This document shows positions 11,204 through 22,850 of a DNA stretch of 64,000 bases, piece by piece; the stretch's first letter is position 1; each line of letters opens with the position of its first letter. A program made the translations under genes and the position numbers. The notes under the pieces are model-generated. The model had not been told where the DNA came from, made no database searches, and saw only the letters and a list, made by a program, of their open reading frames with translations. Location of the stretch: positions 49,684,457-49,748,456 of the forward strand of contig NC_083343.1 of the NCBI RefSeq assembly GCF_019175385.1. Direction: 5' to 3'. Source of the DNA: Lycium barbarum (taxonomy: Eukaryota > Streptophyta > Magnoliopsida > Solanales > Solanaceae).

Positions 11204-13101
11204 TTAGGGCGCTGATGGCTCTGTCTGTACGTTTTTTGGGAGTGGGAATAAATGTGGGTATCTGGATTTCATGTCCTCCTCAGCTTCCCAAGGTATCTAT
11301 TCTCTATTATTATTTGCCCACAGGACTTTGAAAAACGCTACATCCTTAGTACGTAACCATCTGACTTGGCGATCAAGTATAGCTATGGGGCTCTCCTCAT
11401 AAGACAACTCTTCTGTCACCTGGACGTCATCTACAAGGAATACTCTGGAAGGGTCAACAATGCATTTACGAAGCATCGATACATGAAATACTGGATGCAC
11501 CGCTTCTAACTCAGATGGTAGGTCCAACTAAGAGGCAACCTTGCCTACCTTACGAACAATCTCATAAGGCCCAATGTATCTCGGGCTGAGCTTCCCCTTT
11601 TTGCCAAATCTCATCACACCCTTCATGGGTGATACTTTCAGGAATACCTGGTCACCAACCTGAAACTCTGACTCTCGGCATCGATTGTCTGCATATGCCT
11701 TTCGTCGACTCTGGGCTGCCAATAATCGCTCCTGAATAAGCTTCACCTTATCAACAACTTGCTAAATCAGGTTTGGGCCTATCAACTTCGTCTCACCAAC
11801 ATCAAACCAACCGATAGGTGACCTGCACTTCCTTCCATACAAGGCCTCGTACGGTATCATTCGAATACTAGAATGGTAGCTATTATTATAGGCAAACTTA
11901 ATAAATGGTAAATGATCATCCCAACTACCTCTGAAGTCAATAGTACATGCTCACAACATATCTTCTAGCGTCTGAATAGTACGCTCCGCCTGTCCATCAG
12001 TCTGAGGGTGAAATGTTGTGCTGAGACTCACCTGTGTCCCCAATCCCTTCTGGAACGATCTTCACAAGTTGGCTGTAAATTGAGCTCCTCTGTCTGAAAT
12101 AATGGTTGTAGGAACCCCATGAAGTCTCACTATCTCCCTGATGTATAACCTTGCATAGTCTTCAGCTGAATAAGTAGTCCTGACTGGAAGAAAATGGGCT
12201 GATTTTGTCAGCCTATCTACAATAACCCATATAGAATCATACTTCCGCTGAGTGCAAGGTAAACCTGTAATGAAGTCCATATTAATCACTTCCCATTTCC
12301 AAGTTGGGATCTTTATCTCCTGCAATAGTCCACCAGGCTTCTGATGCTCGACCTTAACCTATTGACAATTCGGGCACTAAGCAACAAATTCCGTTATGTC
12401 CCTTTTCATGCCATCCCACCAATATAAGCATCTAAGGTCATGATACATCTTCGTTGACCCCGGGTGAACAGAGTAACGGGCATAATGTGCCTTTCCCATA
12501 ACCTATCGTCGTAGTCCGGCAACATCAGGCATGCACAATCTGCCTCTATACCGTAGCACTCCGTCAGATGTAACCTCGAATAGGGTCTTCTCCTTTTTAA
12601 AAGTCGTATCTCTATATTGTGCCAGAACAGGGTCTTCGTACTGGCATCTCTTTACCTCTTCTACAATAGAGGACTCAGCAACTTCTCGAACAAAAACTCC
12701 ATTATCTCCAAAATCAGCCGAACGGACCCCAAGGCTAGCTAGTTGATGAATCTCACGAACCATTTCCTTCCTTTATGGCTGCACATCCGTCAAGCTGCCT
12801 ATAGATTTGTGACTAAGAGCATCTGCTACAACATTTGCTTTCCCCGGATGGTATAGAATGTCAACATCATAATCCTTTAATAACTATAGCCACAGTCTAT
12901 GTCGTAAATTCAGCTCTTTCTGCTTAAAGATATATTGGAGACTCTTGTGATCCATATAGATATCGATATGAACGTCATATAAATAATGTCTCCATATCTT
13001 CAAGGCATGTATCACTGCCGCCAACTCCAGATCATGAGTAGGATAATTATTCTCGAGCTTTCTGAGCTGTTTGGAGGCATAGGCTATAACCCTGCCATGC
13101 T
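11204..13101 (-). pseudogene. Element A RNase H (C-term half), integrase, chromodomain-like end
   Basis: Reading right to left: the second half of RNase H ([21 protein letters not shown] at 13101-12884); the integrase zinc-binding region near 12350-12450; the catalytic core with MDFITGLP, the ISDRGAQF Asp and the DGQAERTIQ Glu (12325-11970); the GPYEIVRKVG block near 11560; and a Tekay-type end with ILDRQVRWLR, then EAEEDMKSRYPHLF. Several stops and shifts break it. Element C interrupts RNase H at 13101; removing C with one target copy restores the reading frame across the join. Confidence 0.88.
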
Positions 13102-14231
13102 TATCACGACCCAACTAGGGGCCATGACGGGTACCCAGGGCTAACCACTGAGCACCACTCATTCTATTACTCATCATACTCATTATACACTTCTTTAATA
13201 TTCATGTGCTCATAATCATAGGAAAACCATTTTTCATTTGGAAACATAATTACTTTTATATACATAAGCCCTTCGGCTATCAAAATAATACATACATACA
13301 ATGAGGACATCGTGAGACCATACTACCCAGACATGCGTATCTACGAGCCTCTAATAGAGTACTAATCATATGGACGGGACAAGACGCCGTCGTGCCCAAA
13401 ATACATATACATATATACACAAAAGAATAAACCAAACAGCACCTCAGGAATTATGAAGTGCTCCTATAAATCGGCTGATAACTTCTACAAGTCTGGATCA
13501 CCTCCCTGTCTACCTGTGAGCATGAACACAGCGTCTAAAGAAAACGGACGTCAGTACGAATATTGTACTGAGTATATAAGGCGTGAATGAAATGTACATG
13601 ATAGAGAAATCATAAGTCATAAGGCGAAGATACAACCTGCGTAACTTTTAAAGGTGGATACATTTCATGCATATATCATATATATAACCATAGTACAGGT
13701 ATCATCATAGAGCATGCATCACCGTAACATATAAATCATCATCGTTAACCCGCGTCCGGGTAACCATTATATGTCGCCCACTAGTGGTGATCATGCCCGG
13801 CCCTCTAGGCTCGGTGTAAACATAGCAGCCCGCCTTAGCGGTGACATGCCCGACCATTTAGGCACGGTGGAATCGTAAGCAGCCCGCCTTCGCGGTGACA
13901 TGCCCAGCCAACAAGGCACGGTGGAATCGTATCGTCATATAATCAATCATAAACTCATCACTATTACACATCTCATAGGCATATAATAATCTTATCATAA
14001 CTTAACATTATCATACATTCATCATTAATCCTAAATTAGAACTTGGAGGTAACCATGGCTATGTCGAGGTGACATAAGGCCGTGAACCCCCGACTACGTT
14101 ATGGAGTGATCATAATCGTCATGTCTCACCTTGGAGGGACTAGCATTTTAAGGTGAGTGTACACAAGGAAATTCATCAATGAAACTATACTTAGGATCAT
14201 TAGCTTCATGGACATCTTATATTACTCTAGG
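13102..14231 (-). repeat. Element C 3' LTR, left segment
   Basis: Begins tatcacgaccc (TG changed to TA at the terminus). Contains the shared core at 13508-13590, and hairpin-unit repeats at 13790-13930 (agcccgccttagcggtgacatg, with a partner block gcccgaccatttaggcacgg). It stops at the duplicated ctagg where D begins. Confidence 0.9.
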
Positions 14232-17200
14232 TGTTATATCCCGCATTTTTTTCCTCAATCGGATAGTTTAAGGTAATTGCGGGAGATTAAGAGCAAGATT
14301 ATAATTTTGACCTTGTTGGTGTACAAGTTGTTTATAAAAAATTTTAAGTGAAATTAATGAGCAAGGTCAAGGGCATAAAGGGAAATTCGCAATATGACTC
14401 GTGAAAATATGGAGGAAGACGAAGGGCAAATTTGAGATTTGGAACATAATTTTTCATGAATTAGAGGAAATTTGCTAGAATTTTCAAGAAAAGGGGCCAC
14501 TTGGCCGTGGACCCCACTTTCAACTTGGCCAAATGAAATCAAGCCAAGCTAGGGGCAAAATGTTTAATTACTATTGGAAGGGACTAAGTATATATACATG
14601 TGGAAAGATGATTTATTCATCTTATTTCCTCTAGAATTTTCAAGAAAAGAAGAACAAAATAAAGAAGGAGAAAAACCCTCAAGGCCTTTCGGCCAAGATC
14701 AAATTTCCAAGGAAAAATTGATAAAAACTCTTCAAAAATTATTTTCTACCAAGTAAAGGGTGCTTAACAAGGTGGAGTTGTTGTTGGAACAAGAAAGATT
14801 CAAAATCATACAAGATGCTAAGTTGTAGTTAAGTGAGAAGTTGAAGAAGAAAGGTAAGTTTTGATCTTTCTTTATGTGTTGTACATGGTTTATATGTGTT
14901 GTAGTAAGTTAAAATGGATGAAATTCATGAAAGAGAGGAATATGGTATGTGGCCGTGTATATATGTATATGTGTAGGAATCATATTTCAATTATTTTGTT
15001 TAGTGTTTGGTTGGGTTGTTGTTGTTGTAAATACTATATTGATAATGGAAGTTGAATGAATTTTGAGAGGTTGTAGTGTGTATGTTGGTGTTGGCCGTAT
15101 GGTTATGGTGGAAGATGGAAGAGAATAAGTCAATTTTATTTAATATTTTGCTTGTTGTTATGTTGTGGACTCTATGTTGCTAATGAATGTCTAAGGACCT
15201 TAGTGAAGTTGTAGTAGTGGAGACTTGTTTTAGAAGTTATATGAATGAAATGTAATGTTCTTGCATGCATGGAAGGTAATGTGGTTAGTATGATGTTGTT
15301 GGAATATAGATTATGAGGTTGCTATTGTTTTCATTAAAGTCGGAAGGTTTTGAAGAAAGTAGTAAATTGAGATCATGCATATTGAATGGAATATGTGAAT
15401 TGCTAATGTGATTGTTGAATTATGTTAATAGTTTGGCCGTGTTTGAATTCCCGGATTGTGATTGATGAGAATTTGGTTGTGTGGAATATTGAGGATGGTG
15501 TATTTACAGAGCAAATTCTGCCGAAATTTCGGTAGCCAAGTGTTTCCTTAAGATACTAACTCTAAGAATCCTAATAAGAGTTTTGGTAAACATGACCAAT
15601 TTGCAGATTTTGACGAGATTGCGACGTGAACTCGGAATAGCAAAAGAAGCGGAAAGAGGTATATAAGGCTTCACCCTTCTTTCTATGGCATGTCTTAGTG
15701 GTAATAAGTTGGGTACGAGCCTCGGGGACAACCCGATTCCCCGGAATCCGCACCTAAAGTTTTCTACCTTTTGGAAAAACCTCCTACACCCTTAGAACTT
15801 GTATAAATGGGACCCGATTACCCTAAGACCCTCACAAGTAACGCTATAACGCGTAACATACGTAAATCGTATACGCTACCTCATCCGGCCCGAGGTGGGC
15901 CCGTTACTCTCGGATTCCCCTATAGTCTTGGTTGACTTACTTAAGGTGAATTCAAAGGGGACCTTTGATCCCGATCTTGTCACCGAATGATAAAGTACTG
16001 TGACTACTCTAACAAGAGTGTTTCTATGGGATAATGATAATGACAATGTTAGACAAGAGAATGCGCTTGATAAGTACGACCGGAACGATCCTATGACTGA
16101 GATTTCTAAGCTAAGGATCCAATGTGAATATGAAATTGATAAACTAATTTTCTAAATCGTATTTATATCTTCTAGTTATAACTTTATTTTCTAAGACTCT
16201 AAAGCCTATGACTGTCATCTATAATGCCCACGATTTCATTCTACGGTTACTGTAACACTATTCTCCGTTGATAGTCTCGCCTTAAAATTACTTGTTCCTT
16301 CAAGGTGAGACAAAGCTATCACTAGCATTCCGTAACGTAATCGGAGATCGCCGACCTTATGTCACTCCGATGAATACGTGATTTTTCTTGGCTCTCTCGT
16401 GTGATTATATGATATATGTATATAAAATGGGTATATGTGTATGCATATGTATGTGTGTATGGGGAAAAGGGAAGGGCCACTGTTATATCACCACCTGATT
16501 CAGCTGGATTCCATCCTGGACGCGGGATGCCCGGACGCGGGATATGGGAAGAGCCGTACGCGGCGACTGTATACATATATATATGATGTATGATACATAT
16601 GTAATGTAATGTGTTGGGTCACCGTTGGGGAGGGGGTTGGGAGAGCCCATGTATTCGGCGCCTGTAAATGTGAATGAAAGATACCGTTATTGAAATGTAC
16701 TGTTTTCTGCACACGAGAATAAGAAATATAAAAATGTTGACTCGTATGCCCATGAAAAGAAACGTTTCAAAGATGAAAAGACAAGCCTACATGACATCCA
16801 GCCTAAAGAGGGGCCTTCCTATGTACAGGTTACGTTCTTGCCTCGTTATACGCCCTATGGCTCCGTGATATTATTATTGATCGTACTTTATGTTACTGCT
16901 TGCATTGTTTTCCATGCCTTACATACTCGGTACATTATTCGTACTGACGTCCCTTCTTGTGGACGCTGTGTTCATGCCGCGCAGGTTAGCAGGTATACGG
17001 ACCGGGTCTCTAGGGCTCTCTATCTGCAGCATTGGGCAGCGCTCCAGTCGTTCCGGAGCCTCATATCATTGGTACTATTCTGTGTATGTATTTTCGGCGC
17101 GACAGTACTCGGCCCTTTCTATGTATAAAGGTACTATGTCTAGAGGCTCGTAGACAGATATACACAATCAGCTATGTACAGTTAAACGTATTGTATTTTG

Positions 17201-17351
17201 AATGGTTCGCGTCCCGGTGTAACGCGATATTAGAAAGTTTACAGCTAATGTTTATAAAAAAAAAAAATGTGCCACTGTTCATACAGGATAGCGAAGGGGT
17301 GCTCGGTACAAGTATCGGGTACTCGTCACGGCCCCTAGTCGGGTCGTGACA
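14232..17351 (+). repeat. Element D 5' LTR
   Basis: Runs tgttatatcc to gggtcgtgaca. TATA-like tatatata lies at 14589-14596. A 19-base motif, ctagaattttcaagaaaag, occurs on both sides of it, at about 14475 and 14631. The shared core lies at 16915-17005. The nearest match in this window is solo LTR L, and K is also related, so D belongs to a different LTR family from A, B and C. It lacks 37 bp present in the 3' LTR near 15772. Confidence 0.93.
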
Positions 17352-17355
17352 GAAG

Positions 17356-17367
17356 TGGTATCAGAGC
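17356..17367 (+). promoter_or_regulatory. Primer-binding site of element D
   Basis: tggtatcagagc, an exact match to the initiator-Met tRNA primer site, four bases after the LTR end. Its integrity fits recent reverse transcription. Confidence 0.95.
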
Positions 17368-17552
17368 AGTTCGGTCCTAGGGTTTGTCTACGAGCCGAGT
17401 CCAGTAGAGTCTTGTCTATGGGTGTGTAGCGCGCCATACTTATAGACAGGAGGCTACGGGACATTTAGGAAATGTGACCTTCTTTGTATTCTGAAATCGT
17501 GTGATAGAGCTATGTTACCAGGCTTCCATGCTCCTTTTCTAAAACCGATGTT

Positions 17553-18983
17553 ATGGTTTCAGTAATGCCGCCGAAGAGAAAGGCTAAGACGGCCGAGAAA
17601 GCCAAGGGGGTGGTGGCCCGCAAAGTTGAACGGGAGCTAGACGAAGAAGAATCTCACAATGAAGCTCCCCCTCAGACTGTTCCTGTACCCCCTGCACCGA
17701 CAGAGCAGGGAAGAGCTCCAGCTCCAGCCCCCGCACCTCCAGTTCCGCCGCCAGCAGTTCCGGGCCAGCAAGTGGCAGAGGCCATCCAGTTACTGACCCA
17801 GTTAGTCGCCACACAGGCTCAGCGGCGAGATGCAGATCCGGGAGATAGGGCGGTAAATGCAAGAGCCCGTGACTTCATTACCCTGAAGCCGCCAGAGTTT
17901 TATGGGTCAAAACCAGAGGAAGACCCGCAGAGCTTTATAGATGAAATGCTGAGGACTCTGGGGATAATGCATGCTTCAGATACAGAGTCAGTAGAATTGG
18001 CATCGTACAGGTTGCGGGATGTAGCAGTATTGTGGTATAACAGTTGGATATCCTCTAGGGGAGTAAATGCCCCTCCCCCGGTCTGGCAGGAGTTTACGGA
18101 GGCATTTCTACGACATTTCCTACCACCAGAGGTTCGACGGGCTCGAGCCGACATGTTCCTGAACCTTAGACAGGGAAATATGAGTGTTCGGGAATACAGT
18201 ATTCGTTTCAACTCGCTAGCCAGGTATGCCCCCGCCCTGATAGCTGATAGGGGAGACCATGTGCACCGGTTTGTAAGTGGGCTAGGGCCACATTTGGTTA
18301 AGGAGTGTTTGACGGCCTCACTCCAGGACGGGATGACTATTACCCGCATCCAGGCCCACGCCCAAAATCTGGAAGAGCAGTATCAGACACGGAGAGAGGA
18401 GAGCTATCCAGATAGGGGTTCCAGAAAAAGAGGCAGATTTTCCAGGGGTAGGAGCGAGTATAGAGGGGGGCAGGCACAAGAGCAATCTGGGTATTCGGGC
18501 CAACCAGCGGCCAGTGCACCACCTCGATTTGCGGAATGGGGATTTGACCGACCTACCAATTCAGGAACAGGACAAGGCTCTAAGGCTTCAAGACTCCAGT
18601 ACAGAGTCGATTCTAGCAGGACGGGGCTTCCCCCACCACGATGTGCTCGGTGTGGCAAGCCACACTCTGGGCAGTGCTACCTGGACACCGGTGGTTCTTT
18701 TGCCTGTGGTCGGACTGACCATTTTGTACGTGATTTCCCACTAAAGGATGGAGGAGGCCAAACTCAGCCAGCCGGATCAGCGATCGGTTCGTCGTCGACC
18801 GTGCGCCCTCGTGGACAGACTTCTCAGGCTCCAGCGGGCCGCGGCCGAGGTAGAGGAGGAGCACCTAGTTCAGCCGGTCCTCCGCACCGCCTATATGCAC
18901 TGACAGGACGACAGGACCCTGAACCTTCCGCAGACGCGGCCACAGGTACGTTTTCAATATTTTCTATGATAAGCGTGTGTTAA
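17553..18983 (+). CDS. gag: Gag polyprotein of gag-only element D
   Basis: A 476-codon uninterrupted frame. Two in-frame starts lie four codons apart; the second (17565, MPPKRK) matches the start used by related elements. It has a basic N-terminus, a Pro/Ala-rich segment at residues 40-75, the retrotransposon gag core at about 115-290 (IDEMLRTLGIMHASDTESVE, then DVAVLWYNSW), an Arg/Gly-rich part, and a CARCGKPHSGQC block near 364. The usual CCHC knuckle near 380 reads SFACGRTDHFVRDF, so first Cys, Gly and last Cys are changed. An RGRGRGG tail precedes a frameshifted protease start. It should form the particle that packages RNA; nucleocapsid zinc binding is probably weakened. It is the only long intact frame in the window. 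Confidence 0.9.
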   Translation: MVSVMPPKRKAKTAEKAKGVVARKVERELDEEESHNEAPPQTVPVPPAPTEQGRAPAPAPAPPVPPPAVPGQQVAEAIQLLTQLVATQAQRRDADPGDRAVNARARDFITLKPPEFYGSKPEEDPQSFIDEMLRTLGIMHASDTESVELASYRLRDVAVLWYNSWISSRGVNAPPPVWQEFTEAFLRHFLPPEVRRARADMFLNLRQGNMSVREYSIRFNSLARYAPALIADRGDHVHRFVSGLGPHLVKECLTASLQDGMTITRIQAHAQNLEEQYQTRREESYPDRGSRKRGRFSRGRSEYRGGQAQEQSGYSGQPAASAPPRFAEWGFDRPTNSGTGQGSKASRLQYRVDSSRTGLPPPRCARCGKPHSGQCYLDTGGSFACGRTDHFVRDFPLKDGGGQTQPAGSAIGSSSTVRPRGQTSQAPAGRGRGRGGAPSSAGPPHRLYALTGRQDPEPSADAATGTFSIFSMISVC

Positions 18984-19655
18984 TTAACCCAGATTTTATT
19001 TTACCCTATACTGTCCTCTGTATTACTGAACATATTAAGAATTCGGGAATTTGGATGAAAAGTGGCCATACGCACAGGTAAAAGGCGAATACTGGAAATT
19101 GCGAAGGTCAGAACTGTAAATAAAGGAAAATACATGTTACGCGGAGGTTTCGAAACTACCGAGACCCCAACTTGCCCCATTTTATGTGATATAGGTAGTA
19201 CGGGAAAGCGGAGGTAAAAATACGAATACTGAGACACTGAAATGCATTGAATTTTCAAGGTTAAGCGTGCTCAGGTGGGAGTAATTTCATGATGGGTGAC
19301 CCCCTGAGAAATATGCTGAAAATTTCATAAATGTGGGAACAAGAGACGACTGTGAAATTGGGTAGTCTAATGTAAATTAGAGTGTGTGGAGTGGTCAGGA
19401 ACCCTATAGAAGCCATGTAGGCGGAGATGGACTAGGCTAGCAGAAGAGGCGGACATGTTAGACCTGAAATGGACTATGACTATTCAAGAACGAACAAGAG
19501 GGACTTGTTAACGCAGAGCCAGCATTCGGAGTTAAATCAATTTGCCTATGATTTGAAGGCAACCTAAGCTCCTAGAATGGATATGTTAAGCGATATGTGA
19601 GATATCTACAGAGGAGACCTCCCCGAAGTGTTACGGTACACTATGATGTCAGATT
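18984..19655 (+). other. Element D 3' internal region without pol
   Basis: Right after the gag stop, a shifted frame reads like a ruined protease (DKRVLINPDFILPY, where a functional element has an Asp-Pro-Gly-Ser type site), so one lost base ended gag there. The following 600 bp or so has stops in all frames and no reverse transcriptase, RNase H or integrase motif. I could not match it to other elements in the window. It may be pol remnants, leader-type sequence or captured DNA. Confidence 0.6.
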
Positions 19656-19691
19656 AACATTCGAGGACGAATGTTCTAAAGGGGGGGAGGA
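19656..19691 (+). promoter_or_regulatory. Palindrome and polypurine tract of element D
   Basis: aacattcgaggacgaatgtt (19656-19675) is a perfect 8-bp stem with an agga loop. It is followed by the polypurine tract aaagggggggagga against the 3' LTR. The same pair occurs in A, C and J. Confidence 0.88.
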
Positions 19692-22600
19692 TGTTATATC
19701 CCGCATTTTTTTCCGCATTCGGATAGTTTAAGGTAATTGTGGGAGATTAAGAGCAAGATTATAATTTTGACCTTGTTGGTGTACAAGTTGTTTATAAAAA
19801 ATTTTAAGTAGAATTAATGAGGAAGGTCAAGGGCATAAAGGGAAATTCGCAATATGACTCGTGAAAATACGGAGGAAGACGAAGGGAAAATTTGAGATTT
19901 GGAACATAATTTTTCATGAATTAGAGGAAATTTTCTAGAATTTTCAAGAAAAGGGGCCACTTGGCCGTGGACCCCATTTTCAACTTGGCCAAATGAAATC
20001 AAGCCAAGCTAGGGGCAAAATGTTTAATTACTATTGGAAGGGACTAAGTATATATACATGTGGAAAGATGATTTATTCATCTTATTTCCTCTAGAATTTT
20101 CAAGAAAAGAAGAACAAAATAAAGAAGGAGAAAAACCCTCAAGGCCTTTCGGCCAAGATCAAATTTCCAAGGAAAAATTGATAAAAACTCTTCAAAAATT
20201 ATTTTCTACCAAGTAAAGGGTGCTTAACAAGGTGGAGTTGTTGTTGGAACAAGAAAGATTCAAAATCATACAAGATGCTAAGTTGTAGTTAAGTGCGAAG
20301 TTGAAGAAGAAAGGTGAGTTTTGATCTTTCTTTATGTGTTGTACATGGTTTATATGTGTTGTAGTAAGTTAAAATGGATGAAATTCATGAAAGAGAGGAA
20401 TATGGTATGTGGCCGTGTATATATGTATATGTGTAGGAATCATATTTCAATTATTTTGTTTAGTGTTTGGTTGGGTTGTTGTTGTTGTAAATACTATATT
20501 GATAATGGAAGTTGAATGAATTTTGAGAGGTTGTAGTGTGTATGTTGGTGTTGGCCGTATGGTTATGGTGGAAGATGGAAGAGAATAAGTCAATTTTATT
20601 TAATATTTTGCTTGTTGTTATGTTGTGGACTCTATGTTGCTAATGAATGTCTAAGGACCTTAGTGAAGTTGTAGTAGTGGAGACTTGTTTTAGAAGTTAT
20701 ATGAATGGAATGTAATGTTCTTGCATGCATGGAAGGTAATGTGGTTAGTATGATGTTGTTGGAATATAGATTATGAGGTTGCTATTGTTTTCATTGAAGT
20801 CGGAAGGTTTTGAAGAAAGTAGTAAATTGAGATCATGCATATTGAATGGAATATGTGAATTGCTAGTGTGATTGTTGAATTATGTTAATAGTTTGGCCGG
20901 GTTTGAATTCCCGGATTGTGATTGATGAGAATTTGGTAGTGTGGAATATTGAGGATGGTGTATTTACAGAGGAAATGCTACCGAAATTTCGGTAGCCAAG
21001 TGTTTCCTTAAGATTCTAACTCTAAGAATCCTAATAAGAGTTTTGGTAAACATGACCAATTTGCAGATTTTGACGAGATTGCGACGTGAACTCGGAATAG
21101 CAAAAGAAGCGGAAAGAGGTATGTAAGGCTTCACCCTTCTTTCTATGGCATGTCTTAGTGGTAATAAGTTGGGTACGAGCCTCGGGGACAACCCGGTTCC
21201 CCGGAATCCGCACCTAAAGTTTTCTACCTTTTGTTCAATAGAATTGAACTAAAAAGTGTGCCAATTGTTGGAAAAACCTCCTACACCCTTAGAACTTGTA
21301 TAAATGGGACCCGATTACCCTAAGACCCTCAAAAGTAACGCTATAACGCGTAACATACGTAAATCGTATACGCTACCTCATCCGGCCCGAGGTGGGCCCG
21401 TTACTCTCGGATTCCCCTATAGTCTTGGTTGACTTACTTAAGGTGAATTCAAAGGGGACCTTTGATCCCGATCTTGTCACCGAATGATAAAGTACTATGA
21501 CTACTCTAACAAGAGTGTTTCTATGGGATAATGATAATGACAATGTTAGACAAGAGAATGCGCTTGATAAGTACGACCGGAACGATCCTATGACTGAGAT
21601 TTCTAAGCTAAGGATCCAATGTGAATATGAAATTGATAAACTAATTTTCTAAATCGTATTTATATCTTCTAGTTATAACTTTATTTTCTAAGACTCCAAA
21701 GCCTATGACTGTCAGCTATAATGCCCACGATTTCATTCTACGGTTACTGTAACACTTTTCTCCGTTGATAGTCTCGCCTTAAAATTACTTGTTCCTTCAA
21801 GGTGAGACAAAGCTATCACTAGCATTCCGTAACGTAATCGGAGATCGCCGACCTTATGTCACTCCGATGAATACGTGATTTTCCTTGGCTCTCTCGTGTG
21901 ATTATATGATATATGTATATAAAACGGGTATATGTGTATGTATATGTATGTGTGTATGGGGAAAAGGGAAGGGTCACTGTTATATCACCACCTGATTCAG
22001 CTGGATTCCATCCTGGACGCGGGATGCCCCGACGCGGGATATGGGAAGAGCCGTACGCGGCGACTGTATACATATATATATGATGTATGATACATATGTA
22101 ATGTAATGTGTTGGGTCACCGTTGGGGAGGGGGTTGGGAGAGCCCATGTATTCGGCGCCTATAAATGTGAATGAAAGATACCGTTATTGAAATGTACTGT
22201 TTTCTGCACACGAGAATAAGAAATATAAAAATGTTGACTCCTATGCCCATGAAAAGAAACGTTTCAAAGATGAAAAGACAAGCCTACATGACAGCCGGCC
22301 TAAAGAGGGGCCTTCCTATGTACAGGTTACGGTCTTGCCTCGTTATACGCCCTATGGCTCCGTGATATTATTATTGATCGTACTTTATGTTACTGCTTGC
22401 ATTGTTTTCCATGCCTTACATACTCGGTACATTATTCGTACTGACGTCCCTTCTTGTGGACGCTGTGTTCATGCCGCGCAGGTTAGCAGGTATACGGACC
22501 GGGTCTCTAGGGCTCTATCTGCAGCATTGGGCAGCGCTCCAGTCGTTCCGGAGCCTCATATCATTGGTACTATTTTGTGTATGTATTTTCGGCGCGACAG

Positions 22601-22845
22601 TACTCGGACCTTTCTATGTATAAATGTACTATGTCTAGAGGCTCGTAGACAGATATACACAGTCAGCTATGTACAGTTAAACGTATTGTATTTTGAATGG
22701 TTCGCGTCCCGGTGTAACGCGATATTAGAAAGTTTACTGCTAATGTTTATAAAAAAAAAAATGTGCCACTGTTCATACAGGATAGCGAAGGGGTGCTCGG
22801 TACAAGTATCGGGTACTCATCACGGCCCCTAGTCGGGTCGTGACA
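19692..22845 (+). repeat. Element D 3' LTR
   Basis: Near-identical to the 5' LTR. It carries 37 bp absent from the 5' copy near 21234-21270, which includes a small inverted repeat (ttcaatagaattgaa) and is bounded by ttg repeats. It also lacks a ct pair near 22515. The shared core lies at 22411-22500. Confidence 0.93.
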
Positions 22846-22850
22846 CTAGG

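Larger units (their letters stand above)
14232..22845 (+). mobile_element. Element D: gag-only, non-autonomous LTR retrotransposon
   Basis: A structurally complete element on the plus strand with perfect target duplication ctagg (14227-14231 and 22846-22850). It has LTRs of 3120 and 3154 bp, a perfect primer site, a polypurine tract and a 2.34 kb internal region. The only coding region is gag (17553-18983) plus a frameshifted protease stub; reverse transcriptase, RNase H and integrase are absent. By hand count the LTRs differ at about 44 of 3115 aligned sites (1.4%) plus three indels. It must have been mobilised by enzymes of another element. It resembles the described TR-GAG class in layout. 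Confidence 0.93.

Noticed and set aside
14574..20216. Identical 60-codon frames at 14574-14756 and 20034-20216
   Set aside because: They are the same place in D's two LTRs, just downstream of the TATA box. Identity follows from LTR duplication; there is no motif.
22335..22832. 165-codon plus-strand frame in D's 3' LTR
   Set aside because: The same region in the 5' LTR is broken by a 2-bp difference, and the translation covers the noncoding LTR core.
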